Shown here in pieces: positions 34,943 through 42,812 of a DNA stretch of 64,000 nucleotides (position 1 is the stretch's first letter; every line of letters starts with the position of its first letter). Location: NCBI RefSeq assembly GCF_003390335.1, contig NZ_QUOU01000001.1:4154001-4218000 (forward strand), read 5' to 3'. Source of the DNA: Thalassotalea euphylliae (GTDB lineage Bacteria; Pseudomonadota; Gammaproteobacteria; Enterobacterales; Alteromonadaceae). Below the pieces are notes generated by a model. That model was not told the origin of the DNA. It saw only the letters and a list, made by a program, of their open reading frames with translations, and did no database searches. A program made the translations under genes and the position numbers.

Positions 34943-35222
34943 ATACCCATGCTACTTCAAAGTGCATGTTTCAGTTGGAATTAAAAGCGATTTAGACAAG
35001 GCATTGATTGCAGAGAATGGTCGTTCCCTTGTTAAAATCAATAACACAGTATAAATCGCTTTTAAACCAACCCTTTATATAAGGTAGTGTGCGGCGCTTC
35101 ACAGGAACTCACTCCCTACGTTGCAACTTATTAAAAGGGAGTAACCATTCCAGTAAGTTGCGCCTTGATATTGAGCCCCTGTGAAAGCGCTGAAATCAAG
35201 CATCTTGAAGTAGCATGGGTAT
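34943..35222. repeat. 280-bp structured element with 18-bp terminal inverted repeats
   Basis: The ends ATACCCATGCTACTTCAA (34943-34960) and its exact reverse complement (35205-35222) bound two folded modules. Module 1: a 14-bp perfect stem (34981-34994 with 35052-35065), extended by GTTGG/ACCAAC, enclosing ACAAGG/CCTTGT and ATTGATT/AATCAAT in crossing order. Module 2: a 12-bp stem (35094-35105 with 35178-35190, one bulge) enclosing ACTCCCT/AGGGAGT and GCAACTTA/TAAGTTGC, again crossing, the geometry of an H-type pseudoknot. No coding region. It is MITE-like or a structured RNA; strand unknown. Confidence 0.75.
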
Positions 35223-35227
35223 TGGAC

Positions 35228-35263
35228 AAAAAAAAGCCCCGCTACTTAGTAGCAGGGCTTTTT
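35228..35263 (-). terminator. Rho-independent terminator of rplU-rpmA
   Basis: AAAAAGCCCCGCTAC and GTAGCAGGGCTTTTT form a stem with one mismatch and T-runs on both sides, 19 bp past the rpmA stop. It directly abuts the 280-bp element. Confidence 0.9.
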
Positions 35264-35281
35264 GATCGGTTAAACAGTAAA

Positions 35282-35539
35282 TTATTCAGCAACGATGCTA
35301 ACGAACTTACGGTTTTTAGGACCTTTAACTTCAAACTGAACTTTACCGTCAGTTAAAGCGAATAATGTGTGGTCTTTACCAATACCCATGTTGTTACCAG
35401 CGTGGAATTTAGTACCACGTTGACGAACGATGATGTTACCAGCTAAAACTGACTCACCACCGAAACGCTTAACACCTAGGCGTTTACTTTCTGAATCGCG
35501 ACCGTTCTTGGTACTACCTGCTGCCTTCTTATGTGCCAT
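35282..35539 (-). CDS. rpmA: Large ribosomal subunit protein bL27
   Basis: bL27 lies near the peptidyl-transferase centre of the 50S subunit. The 85 residues match the family exactly: MAHKKAAGSTKNGRDSE, then GGESVLAGNIIVRQRGTKFH. The short N-terminal tail starts MAHKKA with no cleavable extension. It is co-transcribed with rplU, 18 bp upstream. Confidence 0.98.
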   Translation of the reverse strand: MAHKKAAGSTKNGRDSESKRLGVKRFGGESVLAGNIIVRQRGTKFHAGNNMGIGKDHTLFALTDGKVQFEVKGPKNRKFVSIVAE

Positions 35540-35557
35540 CTTGAAATGCTCCTAAAA

Positions 35558-35869
35558 TTAGCCGTTAATACCAGTAATTTTCACTTCAGTGAACCATTGG
35601 CGATGACCCATCTGCTTGCGTGAATGCTTACGACGTTTGAACTTAACGATTTTAACTTTATCGCCACGACCTTGAGAAACAACTTCAGCTGTAACCTTGC
35701 CACCTTCAACTAAAGGCGCACCAACTTTGATGTCTTCGCCGTTAGCGATCATTAAAACATTATCGAACTCAACTGTAGCGCCAACTTCTAGTTCAAGCTT
35801 TTCTAAGCGAACTGTTTGACCTTCAGTTACACGGTGTTGTTTACCACCGCTTTGGAATACCGCGTACAT
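35558..35869 (-). CDS. rplU: Large ribosomal subunit protein bL21
   Basis: bL21 binds 23S rRNA in the 50S subunit. Taking the ATG at 35869 gives MYAVFQSGGKQHRV and 103 residues, the exact length in E. coli; the frame is open 18 bp further upstream but this adds atypical residues. The C-terminal KFKRRKHSRKQMGHRQWFT signature is present. It is divergent from ispB, the conserved arrangement. Confidence 0.98.
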   Translation of the reverse strand: MYAVFQSGGKQHRVTEGQTVRLEKLELEVGATVEFDNVLMIANGEDIKVGAPLVEGGKVTAEVVSQGRGDKVKIVKFKRRKHSRKQMGHRQWFTEVKITGING

Positions 35870-36099
35870 AGCTACTCCGTACCGCACCTGCTTGTTTTGT
35901 GAACATTCTAGGTGCTTAAATTTAAAAATATAGGGCGCGAATTCTACGCGAAGGAATCTATGATCGCAAGGCTAAAGTTACTTTTATTGCTGATTATTTA
36001 TCAGCCCCGTAGGAAGGACGCTTTAGCCCTATTCATTGCGGGTATTTTTCGTGTAAACTTAGCGCTAATCAACATCAAAAACTTCCGCTTTTCCCTGCT

Positions 36100-37071
36100 A
36101 TGAATTTAACCGATATTCAGTCACTTGCCCGCCAAGACATGACCGAAGTGAACGATCTTATCTACAGCCAGCTAAATTCCGATGTGGCATTAATTAATCA
36201 ATTAGGTGTCTATATCGTCAACGCTGGCGGCAAGCGAATGCGCCCATTATTGAGTGTTTTAGCAGCACAAGCGATCCAATATCAGGGAAAGGATCATATT
36301 ACGATCGCGGCGATCGTTGAATTTATTCATACCGCCACATTATTGCATGATGATGTAGTAGACGAGTCATCACTGCGTCGTGGCCGTGAAACCGCCAATG
36401 CCTTGTTTGGCAATAGTGCCAGTGTATTAGTGGGCGACTTCTTATATACCCGCTCATTTCAGATGATGGTGACGCTTAAAAATATGCGCATCATGGAAAT
36501 TCTGTCAGACACAACTAACGTGGTCGCAGAAGGTGAAGTACTGCAATTAATGAATTGTAATGATCCTGACACCACAGAAGAAAGCTATATGCAGGTAATT
36601 TACTGCAAAACAGCGCGCTTATTTGAGGCGGCGACGCAACTAGCTGGGGTGATCGCAGGATCTGATCCTAAGATCGAAAAAGCACTGGCAGACTATGGCA
36701 AACACTTAGGCACTGCCTTCCAGTTAGTGGATGACATTATGGATTACACCGCAGACGCCAAAGAAATGGGTAAAAATGTCGGTGACGATTTGGCAGAGGG
36801 TAAGCCAACATTACCACTACTTTATGCTATGGCTAACGGCAATGAACAGCAACGCCAATTGATTCGCGATGCCATTGAACATTGTAACGGTATGGAACAT
36901 CTTGACGAGATATTAGCGGCGTTGGATGAAACCGGTGCATTAACCTATACCCAACAAAAAGCAGAAGAAGAGGCTGATAAAGCGATCACTGCCCTTTCTG
37001 TATTACCTGATAACGATTATAAAACTGCATTAATCGCCCTTGCACATATTGCCGCAAATCGCAGCGCATAA
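36100..37071 (+). CDS. ispB: Octaprenyl (polyprenyl) diphosphate synthase
   Basis: IspB elongates FPP with IPP to the all-trans side chain of ubiquinone and menaquinone. The 323 residues match E. coli (323). The first Asp-rich motif is LLHDDVVDESSLRRG near residue 84 and the second is LVDDIMDYTAD near 211. GGKRMRPLL near 45 binds IPP. The rplU/ispB divergence is conserved in gammaproteobacteria. Confidence 0.95.
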   Translation: MNLTDIQSLARQDMTEVNDLIYSQLNSDVALINQLGVYIVNAGGKRMRPLLSVLAAQAIQYQGKDHITIAAIVEFIHTATLLHDDVVDESSLRRGRETANALFGNSASVLVGDFLYTRSFQMMVTLKNMRIMEILSDTTNVVAEGEVLQLMNCNDPDTTEESYMQVIYCKTARLFEAATQLAGVIAGSDPKIEKALADYGKHLGTAFQLVDDIMDYTADAKEMGKNVGDDLAEGKPTLPLLYAMANGNEQQRQLIRDAIEHCNGMEHLDEILAALDETGALTYTQQKAEEEADKAITALSVLPDNDYKTALIALAHIAANRSA

Positions 37072-37116
37072 AGGTTAATAGCGCGAGCTACAAATCCATC
37101 TAAATTTATTCTAGAA

Positions 37117-37142
37117 TAGGCCACGACATTTCGTGGCCTATT
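37117..37142 (+). terminator. Stem-loop terminator after ispB
   Basis: TAGGCCACGA and TCGTGGCCTA pair perfectly around a short loop, followed by TTTAC. It lies 46 bp past the ispB stop and before the sigma-54 regulator gene. Confidence 0.75.
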
Positions 37143-37179
37143 TACTTTGTGGCTTATCCGTTTGTGGATTTATAACTAA

Positions 37180-38655
37180 ATGACCTCTGCTGATTTAAAA
37201 CAACTACTCGCCAATTCTGATCTTTTACTCAACGCTGTTGGCGAAGGGGTTTATGGTTTCGACACGCAAGGTAATGCCATTTTCATCAACGCGGCTGCTG
37301 AGCGAATGACAGGCTGGGATGCCAAAGAGTTACTCGGTAAAAAAATTCACCAATATCACCACCACACGCGTGCCGATGGTAGCCCCTACCCCGCTAGCGA
37401 GTGCAATATCTACGCAACCGCTCAAGATGGCAAGAGTCGACAAATTAGCGATGAAGTGTTTTGGCGCAAAGACGGTAGTGCCTTTCCCGTGGAGTACACC
37501 TCCACACCTGTTTTTCATAATAATAAAGTGATTGGTGCGGTTGCGGTATTTCGTGACGTTACCGAGCAAAAAAATAATGAACAGGCACTACAAATTGCCC
37601 TGAAAAAAATTCAATCACTGACCGAGCAACTGCAAGCAGAAAATCATTACCTGCAAAGTGAACTGAAACAGCAATGGACGGCCAGCTCGTTAACGGGCAA
37701 TAGCCTGATCATGCAGCGATTAGTGTCGCAGATAAAACTAGTAGCTAATACCAACTCAACCGTGCTGATTTTAGGTGAAAACGGTACAGGTAAAGAGCTT
37801 GCCGCCAGACAACTGCACGCTCACAGCAATCGCGCGAAAAAGCCAATGATCAAAGTGAATTGTGCTGCGTTTACGCCTAGTTTGTTAGAGTCTGAGCTAT
37901 TTGGTCATGAGAAAGGTGCGTTTACCGGCGCTAATGAAACACGCAAAGGTAAATTTGAACTGGCCAATCAGGGCACGCTATTTTTAGATGAAGTGGGCGA
38001 ACTCTCCTTGGAGGCGCAAAGTAAGCTACTGCGCGTTATCCAAGAGCAAGAATTTGAACGAGTTGGTGGCAACAAGACGATAAAAGTCGATATTCGTTTG
38101 ATCGCAGCCACCAATCGCGATCTTAAAGCTATGGTCGACAATGGCGAGTTTAGGATGGACTTATTCTATCGCCTCAACGTCTTTCCTCTGGAAATGCCAC
38201 CGCTCAGAGCGCGTGTTGACGATATTCCATTATTGTGTGAACAAATTATCGAGCGCTTAAATCGCAAATTAGCGAAACAAGTGACCGCCATTAGCAAAGA
38301 TAGCCTTAACGCTTTAACGGGCTATCACTGGCCGGGCAATGTCAGAGAGCTGCAAAATATTATTGAGCGTGCGATGATCCTATCCACCAGCTCAGAGCTA
38401 AATTTAGCGCTACCTAACGAGCATATTCACGGTTCAACAACAGCTCCGCAGTTTGGTATTCAACAATCAACTGCCATTAATAAAACAATTGGCCAAACAC
38501 TTGATGAAGTGCAGGCTAGCTATATTCGCCAAGTACTTGAACAATGCCAATGGCGCATCGGTGGCGCCTCTGGTGCTGCTAAACATTTAGGCTTAGCCGA
38601 CAGTACGCTGCGCTCTAAAATGCAAAAGTTAGGGATTAAACGCGCATCTAATTAG
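37180..38655 (+). CDS. PAS-domain sigma-54-dependent transcriptional activator
   Basis: The 491-residue enhancer-binding protein has a PAS sensor (about 12-130, LLNAVGEGVYGFDTQGNAIFIN), a coiled-coil linker, an AAA+ domain (about 165-400) with Walker A GENGTGKELAAR, the sigma-54-contacting GAFTGA loop, Walker B GTLFLDEVGEL and an arginine-finger region, and a Fis-type HTH at the C-terminus (about 445-488). There is no receiver domain, so the signal is probably bound in the PAS. A consensus sigma-54 promoter with two palindromic upstream sites lies right after it, before ccoG; it is very likely the activator of that gene. Confidence 0.92.
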   Translation: MTSADLKQLLANSDLLLNAVGEGVYGFDTQGNAIFINAAAERMTGWDAKELLGKKIHQYHHHTRADGSPYPASECNIYATAQDGKSRQISDEVFWRKDGSAFPVEYTSTPVFHNNKVIGAVAVFRDVTEQKNNEQALQIALKKIQSLTEQLQAENHYLQSELKQQWTASSLTGNSLIMQRLVSQIKLVANTNSTVLILGENGTGKELAARQLHAHSNRAKKPMIKVNCAAFTPSLLESELFGHEKGAFTGANETRKGKFELANQGTLFLDEVGELSLEAQSKLLRVIQEQEFERVGGNKTIKVDIRLIAATNRDLKAMVDNGEFRMDLFYRLNVFPLEMPPLRARVDDIPLLCEQIIERLNRKLAKQVTAISKDSLNALTGYHWPGNVRELQNIIERAMILSTSSELNLALPNEHIHGSTTAPQFGIQQSTAINKTIGQTLDEVQASYIRQVLEQCQWRIGGASGAAKHLGLADSTLRSKMQKLGIKRASN

Positions 38656-38718
38656 CCAATTAGTCACTGCGTTACTAATGTAAATCAGCAAGTCTACTAC
38701 AGATACTTACACCCACGT

Positions 38719-38762
38719 CACGATATATCGTGTAATCAGCACTTAAACCACGATATATCGCG
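38719..38762. promoter_or_regulatory. Two palindromic upstream activating sites
   Basis: CACGATATATCGTG (38719-38732, perfect palindrome) and CACGATATATCGCG (38749-38762) are the same motif 30 bp apart centre to centre, about three helical turns. They lie roughly 75-105 bp upstream of the -24 element of the ccoG promoter, a typical enhancer distance for sigma-54 activators. The presumed binder is the Fis-type HTH of the adjacent regulator. Confidence 0.8.
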
Positions 38763-38825
38763 ATTTGAACTTATTCCTAAACAAATAATATATAACAAAT
38801 TCAATAGGATAATTAAATTACCTGG

Positions 38826-38842
38826 TTGGCACTTAAATTGCG
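38826..38842 (+). promoter_or_regulatory. Sigma-54 (-24/-12) promoter of ccoG
   Basis: TTGGCACTTAAATTGCG has the invariant GG and GC elements separated by 10 bases and matches the TGGCAC-N5-TTGC consensus. It ends 33 bp before the ccoG ATG. Confidence 0.88.
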
Positions 38843-38875
38843 ATATGCCCTGTGAAGTAGTTTAGAGGGCACACC

Positions 38876-40258
38876 ATGAAATTTGATATCAAAGAAGAAG
38901 ATATGATCATCAAGCCGTATAAGCATGATGAAGGTATCTATGTTCGTCTTCAGCAAGGGTTCTACGCCAAGCTGCGTAAATACAGCAGCATGATTCTGAT
39001 GCTGATCTTTGTCTTGATCCCTTGGTTCCCCTACCAAGGCCAACAGGCCATCTTGCTCGATGTGGCAGCCCAGCAATTTCGTATTTTCTCCATCACCTTT
39101 TTCCCGCAGGATCTCACCGCGTTAGCGGCACTCTTTATGGTTGGCGCCTTTGCGCTGTTTTTCTTTACCACTTGGCTAGGCCGCGTATGGTGCGGCTTTA
39201 TGTGCCCACAAACCATTTGGATGTTCTTATTTATTTGGGTAGAAGAGAAAGTTGAAGGTAACCGTAATCAACGTATCCGTCTTGATAAGCAGGAATGGAA
39301 CGCTGACAAGATCAAAAAGAAAGCTGCAAAGCACCTTGCTTGGTTAGTGTTGTCATTTTTTACTGCACTGACATTTATGTCGTACTTTATTCCAGTCAAA
39401 ACCCTGTATAGCGAGTTATTCTCGCTGAGCTGGTCTGGCTTGGTTTACTTCTGGGTTGGCCTGTTTGCGCTTTGTACCTGGGGCAATGCTGGTTTTTTAC
39501 GAGAAAAGATGTGTATTTACATGTGTCCTTACTCGCGTTTTCAATCAGCCATGTTCGACAAAAATACGCTGTTAATTGCTTATGACAAAGTGCGCGGTGA
39601 AAACCGTGGGCGCCGCAAACGCAAAGATGATCCTAAAGCATTGGGTTTAGGCGATTGTGTGGATTGTAATTTATGTGTGGATGTCTGCCCTGCTGGTATT
39701 GATATTCGCAATGGCCTGCAATACGAATGTATCAGTTGTGGTGCCTGTGTTGATGCCTGTAACCAAACCATGAGCCAATTCAACTATCAAAAAGGCTTGA
39801 TTAGCTTTACCAATGAGAATGCCCTAGCAGGTAAAACAGTCTCTGCATTTCGTCCTAAAATACTAGCGTACGGCGCATTTACTTTTGCTATGTTTGTGTT
39901 GATGGGCTTTTTTATCGCGACACGTTCACCAATTGAAGCATCGGTGTTACGCGACAGAAATGTATTGTATCGCACCACATTTGACGGCCATATTGAAAAT
40001 AGCTACCAGCTCAAGCTGACCAATAAACTGCAACACGCTGAGAGCTTTACATTAAGCATCGAAGGGCAAGATGATATTGAATTGTCATTATCAGAGCCGT
40101 TAAACGCTCAGGCGCTAGAAATGTTGGTTGTGCCCTTTACCTTAACGGCACCGCCTGAGCACTTACCACAAGGCGTTACCTCGTTGAACATTCGCATTAC
40201 CGCAAGTAATAGCGATGACGTCGATGTGACAAAATCCATTAAGTTCTATGCGGGCTAG
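38876..40258 (+). CDS. ccoG: CcoG-type cytochrome c oxidase accessory protein (4Fe-4S)
   Basis: CcoG (RdxA/FixG) proteins are membrane ferredoxins that help reduce copper for cbb3 oxidase assembly. The 460 residues carry several membrane segments (about 38-57, 82-108, 158-178, 190-208, 337-357), the WCGFMCPQT motif, two 4Fe-4S clusters (CVDCNLCVDVCP and CISCGACVDAC, about 258-295) and a C-terminal Ig-like FixG domain. It stands alone here, with no ccoNOPQ or ccoHIS beside it, and is driven by a sigma-54 promoter. It could therefore serve another role than cbb3 maturation. Confidence 0.9.
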   Translation: MKFDIKEEDMIIKPYKHDEGIYVRLQQGFYAKLRKYSSMILMLIFVLIPWFPYQGQQAILLDVAAQQFRIFSITFFPQDLTALAALFMVGAFALFFFTTWLGRVWCGFMCPQTIWMFLFIWVEEKVEGNRNQRIRLDKQEWNADKIKKKAAKHLAWLVLSFFTALTFMSYFIPVKTLYSELFSLSWSGLVYFWVGLFALCTWGNAGFLREKMCIYMCPYSRFQSAMFDKNTLLIAYDKVRGENRGRRKRKDDPKALGLGDCVDCNLCVDVCPAGIDIRNGLQYECISCGACVDACNQTMSQFNYQKGLISFTNENALAGKTVSAFRPKILAYGAFTFAMFVLMGFFIATRSPIEASVLRDRNVLYRTTFDGHIENSYQLKLTNKLQHAESFTLSIEGQDDIELSLSEPLNAQALEMLVVPFTLTAPPEHLPQGVTSLNIRITASNSDDVDVTKSIKFYAG

Positions 40259-40288
40259 CAACTAAAAGACGCTAGTTCTTCCGAAGCC

Positions 40289-40335
40289 AGCGATATAAGC
40301 CGCTAATCGATACAAACGGCTTATATCGCTTTTTT
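40289..40335 (+). terminator. Rho-independent terminator of ccoG
   Basis: AGCGATATAAGCCG and CGGCTTATATCGCT are perfect 14-bp inverted repeats with a 14-base loop, followed by TTTTTT. It lies 30 bp after the stop. Confidence 0.88.
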
Positions 40336-40342
40336 ATCTCTC

Positions 40343-40963
40343 TTATTTACCCACACTCGCTTGTGATAATTGTTCGCCGTTGACGAGAACCGCTTGCCAC
40401 TGACTAAGCGATTTGATGTCATAACTGTGATCTACTAGCACTAAATCAGAATCCAATTGCACCACATAGGGCAGGACTTTATAGGCATTGGCAAACAGGC
40501 GTTTTTTAAGGGGCTTTGCGCCACTATTCGCCAACCATGTTTCGCCCGTAAAACCTGTTTGCTTGATCATCTCAGCGACCGCTGTGCTATCTTCATCGAG
40601 CGCGATTGCAACTAACGTAACGCTGACTTTTTGCTGCTGACGAATTTGTTCAATATCATGTAAGGTTTTATAACAAGGGGCACACCAAGACGCAAAAAAG
40701 TAGACAACCGATGGCTTGCCAACAAGCGCATTAAAAGCACGGGGCTGACCGTCAAGCGAGATAAAATCAATTGCTGCAATGGGCTGGCCGATAGCACTAA
40801 GCGAGGCCTGAACTTTTTCTTCATAGCTTTCGGCAATGCTCGTATTACAAAGCACCAAACAGGCGGCAGCTAAAGTGGGCATCACCCGCCGTGTAATTTT
40901 TACTTTGATTCGCTCAATTAGCCTTGCTACTGCACGCAATCGGGGCGAAAGCAAACAACTCAA
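40343..40963 (-). CDS. TlpA/ResA-like thioredoxin-fold protein
   Basis: The 206-residue product is probably exported: a basic N-terminus (RLRAVARLIERIKVKITRR) leads to a hydrophobic stretch (about 28-44, cleavage likely after SIA). The thioredoxin fold has the redox motif FFASWCAPCYKTLHDI near residue 88. The cis-Pro region reads KVLPYVVQ. By analogy with TlpA/ResA it would reduce disulphides or support cytochrome maturation in the periplasm, which fits its cytochrome neighbours. A start at the later Met (RRVMPTLAAACL) is also possible. Confidence 0.82.
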   Translation of the reverse strand: MSCLLSPRLRAVARLIERIKVKITRRVMPTLAAACLVLCNTSIAESYEEKVQASLSAIGQPIAAIDFISLDGQPRAFNALVGKPSVVYFFASWCAPCYKTLHDIEQIRQQQKVSVTLVAIALDEDSTAVAEMIKQTGFTGETWLANSGAKPLKKRLFANAYKVLPYVVQLDSDLVLVDHSYDIKSLSQWQAVLVNGEQLSQASVGK

Positions 40964-41075
40964 CTTAACTCCTTGTTTTATTTATAAAGTTGGCCTTGTA
41001 TCTTGGCCCAAAATTAAGCCTAATGACAATTAGGCAGTCTTTTATATTCGATATTCACGCTTCAGCCCTAGGTAC

Positions 41076-41105
41076 AAAAAAGGCAAGCGTAAAGCTTGCC
41101 TTTGG
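41076..41105 (-). terminator. Rho-independent terminator of the peroxidase gene
   Basis: AAAGGCAAGC and GCTTGCCTTT pair around a short loop; on the minus strand TTTTTT follows. It lies 26 bp after the stop. Confidence 0.88.
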
Positions 41106-41130
41106 GTTTAGTTAACTTGCGACTCGCAAA

Positions 41131-42144
41131 TTATTCTGCGGCTGATACCTCGAACGGCTCTGGCAATGGCGTGCGCTCAGTTGACGCCGGTAAAATTGGC
41201 AGAGCAAATTTAGGTTGCTCACCAGTTAGTGTTTTAAGAAAAGCCACTAAATCGCTAATCTCTTGCTTGTTAAATTCTCGACCTAATTGAACTCGTCCCA
41301 TGATATCTACAGCTTGAGCCAAAGTTTTTGCTTGGCCGTCGTGGAAATACGGATAAGTTAACTCAACATTACGTAAAGTAGGTACTTTAAAGCTATGACG
41401 ATCGGCTTCATTACCCGTCACATCAAAGCGGCCTTGCGCAGGGTTTGACGTTTCGTATTTTTTCACTAAGCCCATTTTCTGGAACATAGAGCCGCCCACT
41501 GCCGGGCCATTATGACAAGCGACACAGCCGCTTGCTTTAAACAACTGGTAACCCGATTTTTCTTGGGCAGTAATCGCGCTCTGATTGCCCTTTAGCCATA
41601 AATCAAAACGAGAGTTAGGCGTTACTAGCGTTTTTTCGAACTCAGCTATAGCTTGAGTCACTTGATCAATATTGATCGCTTCATTACCAAATGTCGCCTT
41701 GAACTCTTTAACATAGCCAGGAATAGAGCCTAACATTTCAATCGCTAGCTCATGGCTATAAGCCATCTCTTTTGGATTGGCAATTGGGCCACCTGCTTGT
41801 GCCTTTAAGTCTTTGGCACGGCCATCCCAGAACTGCACAAAATTCAGGCTTGAATTAAGTACGGTCGGCGAGTTAATCGGACCTTGTTGCCAGTTATGAC
41901 CAATCGACGTTGTTAAGTTATCAGTGCCACCCATACTCAAGTTGTGACAGCTGTTACACGAAATAAAACCAGACTTAGACAAGCGTGGGTCGAAGTATAG
42001 CTTTTTACCGAGCTCTGCCTCCGCTTGATTAATGTTAGTTGCTGGTTCAATAGGTTGAATAGGCTCTTGCGCGGCAACTGATGCACTAAGCACCGCGCCA
42101 AGAAGAGAGAAAGTTAGTGCTGACTTTTTAACAAGCTGTTTCAT
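41131..42144 (-). CDS. Di-haem cytochrome c peroxidase
   Basis: This periplasmic enzyme reduces hydrogen peroxide with electrons from cytochrome c. The 337 residues (from the ATG at 42144, with GAGGG upstream; the frame is open 21 bp more) have a signal peptide ending VAA near 25, then two haem motifs: CNSCH near residue 56 and CVACH near 200. Other landmarks are FWDGRAKDLKAQAGGP near 95 and NVELTYPYFHDGQAKTLAQAV near 275, matching the CcpA/MauG family. Length and order favour a peroxidase over MauG. Confidence 0.92.
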   Translation of the reverse strand: MKQLVKKSALTFSLLGAVLSASVAAQEPIQPIEPATNINQAEAELGKKLYFDPRLSKSGFISCNSCHNLSMGGTDNLTTSIGHNWQQGPINSPTVLNSSLNFVQFWDGRAKDLKAQAGGPIANPKEMAYSHELAIEMLGSIPGYVKEFKATFGNEAINIDQVTQAIAEFEKTLVTPNSRFDLWLKGNQSAITAQEKSGYQLFKASGCVACHNGPAVGGSMFQKMGLVKKYETSNPAQGRFDVTGNEADRHSFKVPTLRNVELTYPYFHDGQAKTLAQAVDIMGRVQLGREFNKQEISDLVAFLKTLTGEQPKFALPILPASTERTPLPEPFEVSAAE

Positions 42145-42812
42145 CCAATAGCCCTCGATGATCAAGTTTTATGACAATTTGTTTTCCAAACAATAGGCTA
42201 AAACTTTAGCATTAGAGTAATTACTTTAGTGTAATAATTTGTTAAATAAACCGTTAAAGTTAAGCAAAATTCGGCGAATAGCAGAACACTAACGATTGAT
42301 TGATCGTTATCAGGGGTTGACGGTTCCTTCGCTAAATAACGCTCTGATTCTCATGCTCAGAAAGTGCGTATCAGACGAGTGAAAAAAACCTAACTGGTCA
42401 GAGGTGTTAGCATAAATATCAATAACTTAGGCCAACCGAGGATAATAAGCCGAATAAACTCACATTCACCATGCTTACCTAAAGCCCCTGTTATGCCTAA
42501 ATTATTCACCCCTCTTATTTTGCCTATTAAAAATATGAATCGAACTTATAAATAAAGTTGTTGTGTTTTGAAAACACCACGGGTAGAAAAGAAAAAGTGC
42601 TCAAAATTACAACAACAGCTTCAAAGCGAGCCAATCACTGACAACATTTTTTGAACAGACGTAGCGAACAACAAAAATAATAGTCAGGCTGAAACATAAC
42701 AGCCCTGAGGTACGTCAACTAAAAGGCCCTGCTCGACTCTGTTACGAGCAAGTGCACTTTAGGCTAAATCGCAAAATTTAGTGCTAATGGAATACACAAT
42801 CTGGGGAAAGCT
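42145..42812. other. Long AT-rich intergenic region before the TonB receptor gene
   Basis: These 668 bp separate divergent genes and hold no gene I can support. AACGATTGATTGATCGTT at 42291-42308 contains a 6-bp inverted repeat (AACGAT/ATCGTT), and AGTAATTACT at 42216-42225 is a perfect palindrome near the peroxidase start; both could bind regulators. No Fur-box-like or other named site stands out. Confidence 0.5.

Noticed and set aside
34943..35222. Group II intron or retron reading of the structured element
   Set aside because: It is too short, has no reverse transcriptase and shows no domain V-like end; only the stem pattern is claimed.
38719..38762. The ATATATCG palindromes as a toxin-antitoxin operator
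   Set aside because: No antitoxin-like gene is near; the distance to an ideal sigma-54 promoter explains them better.
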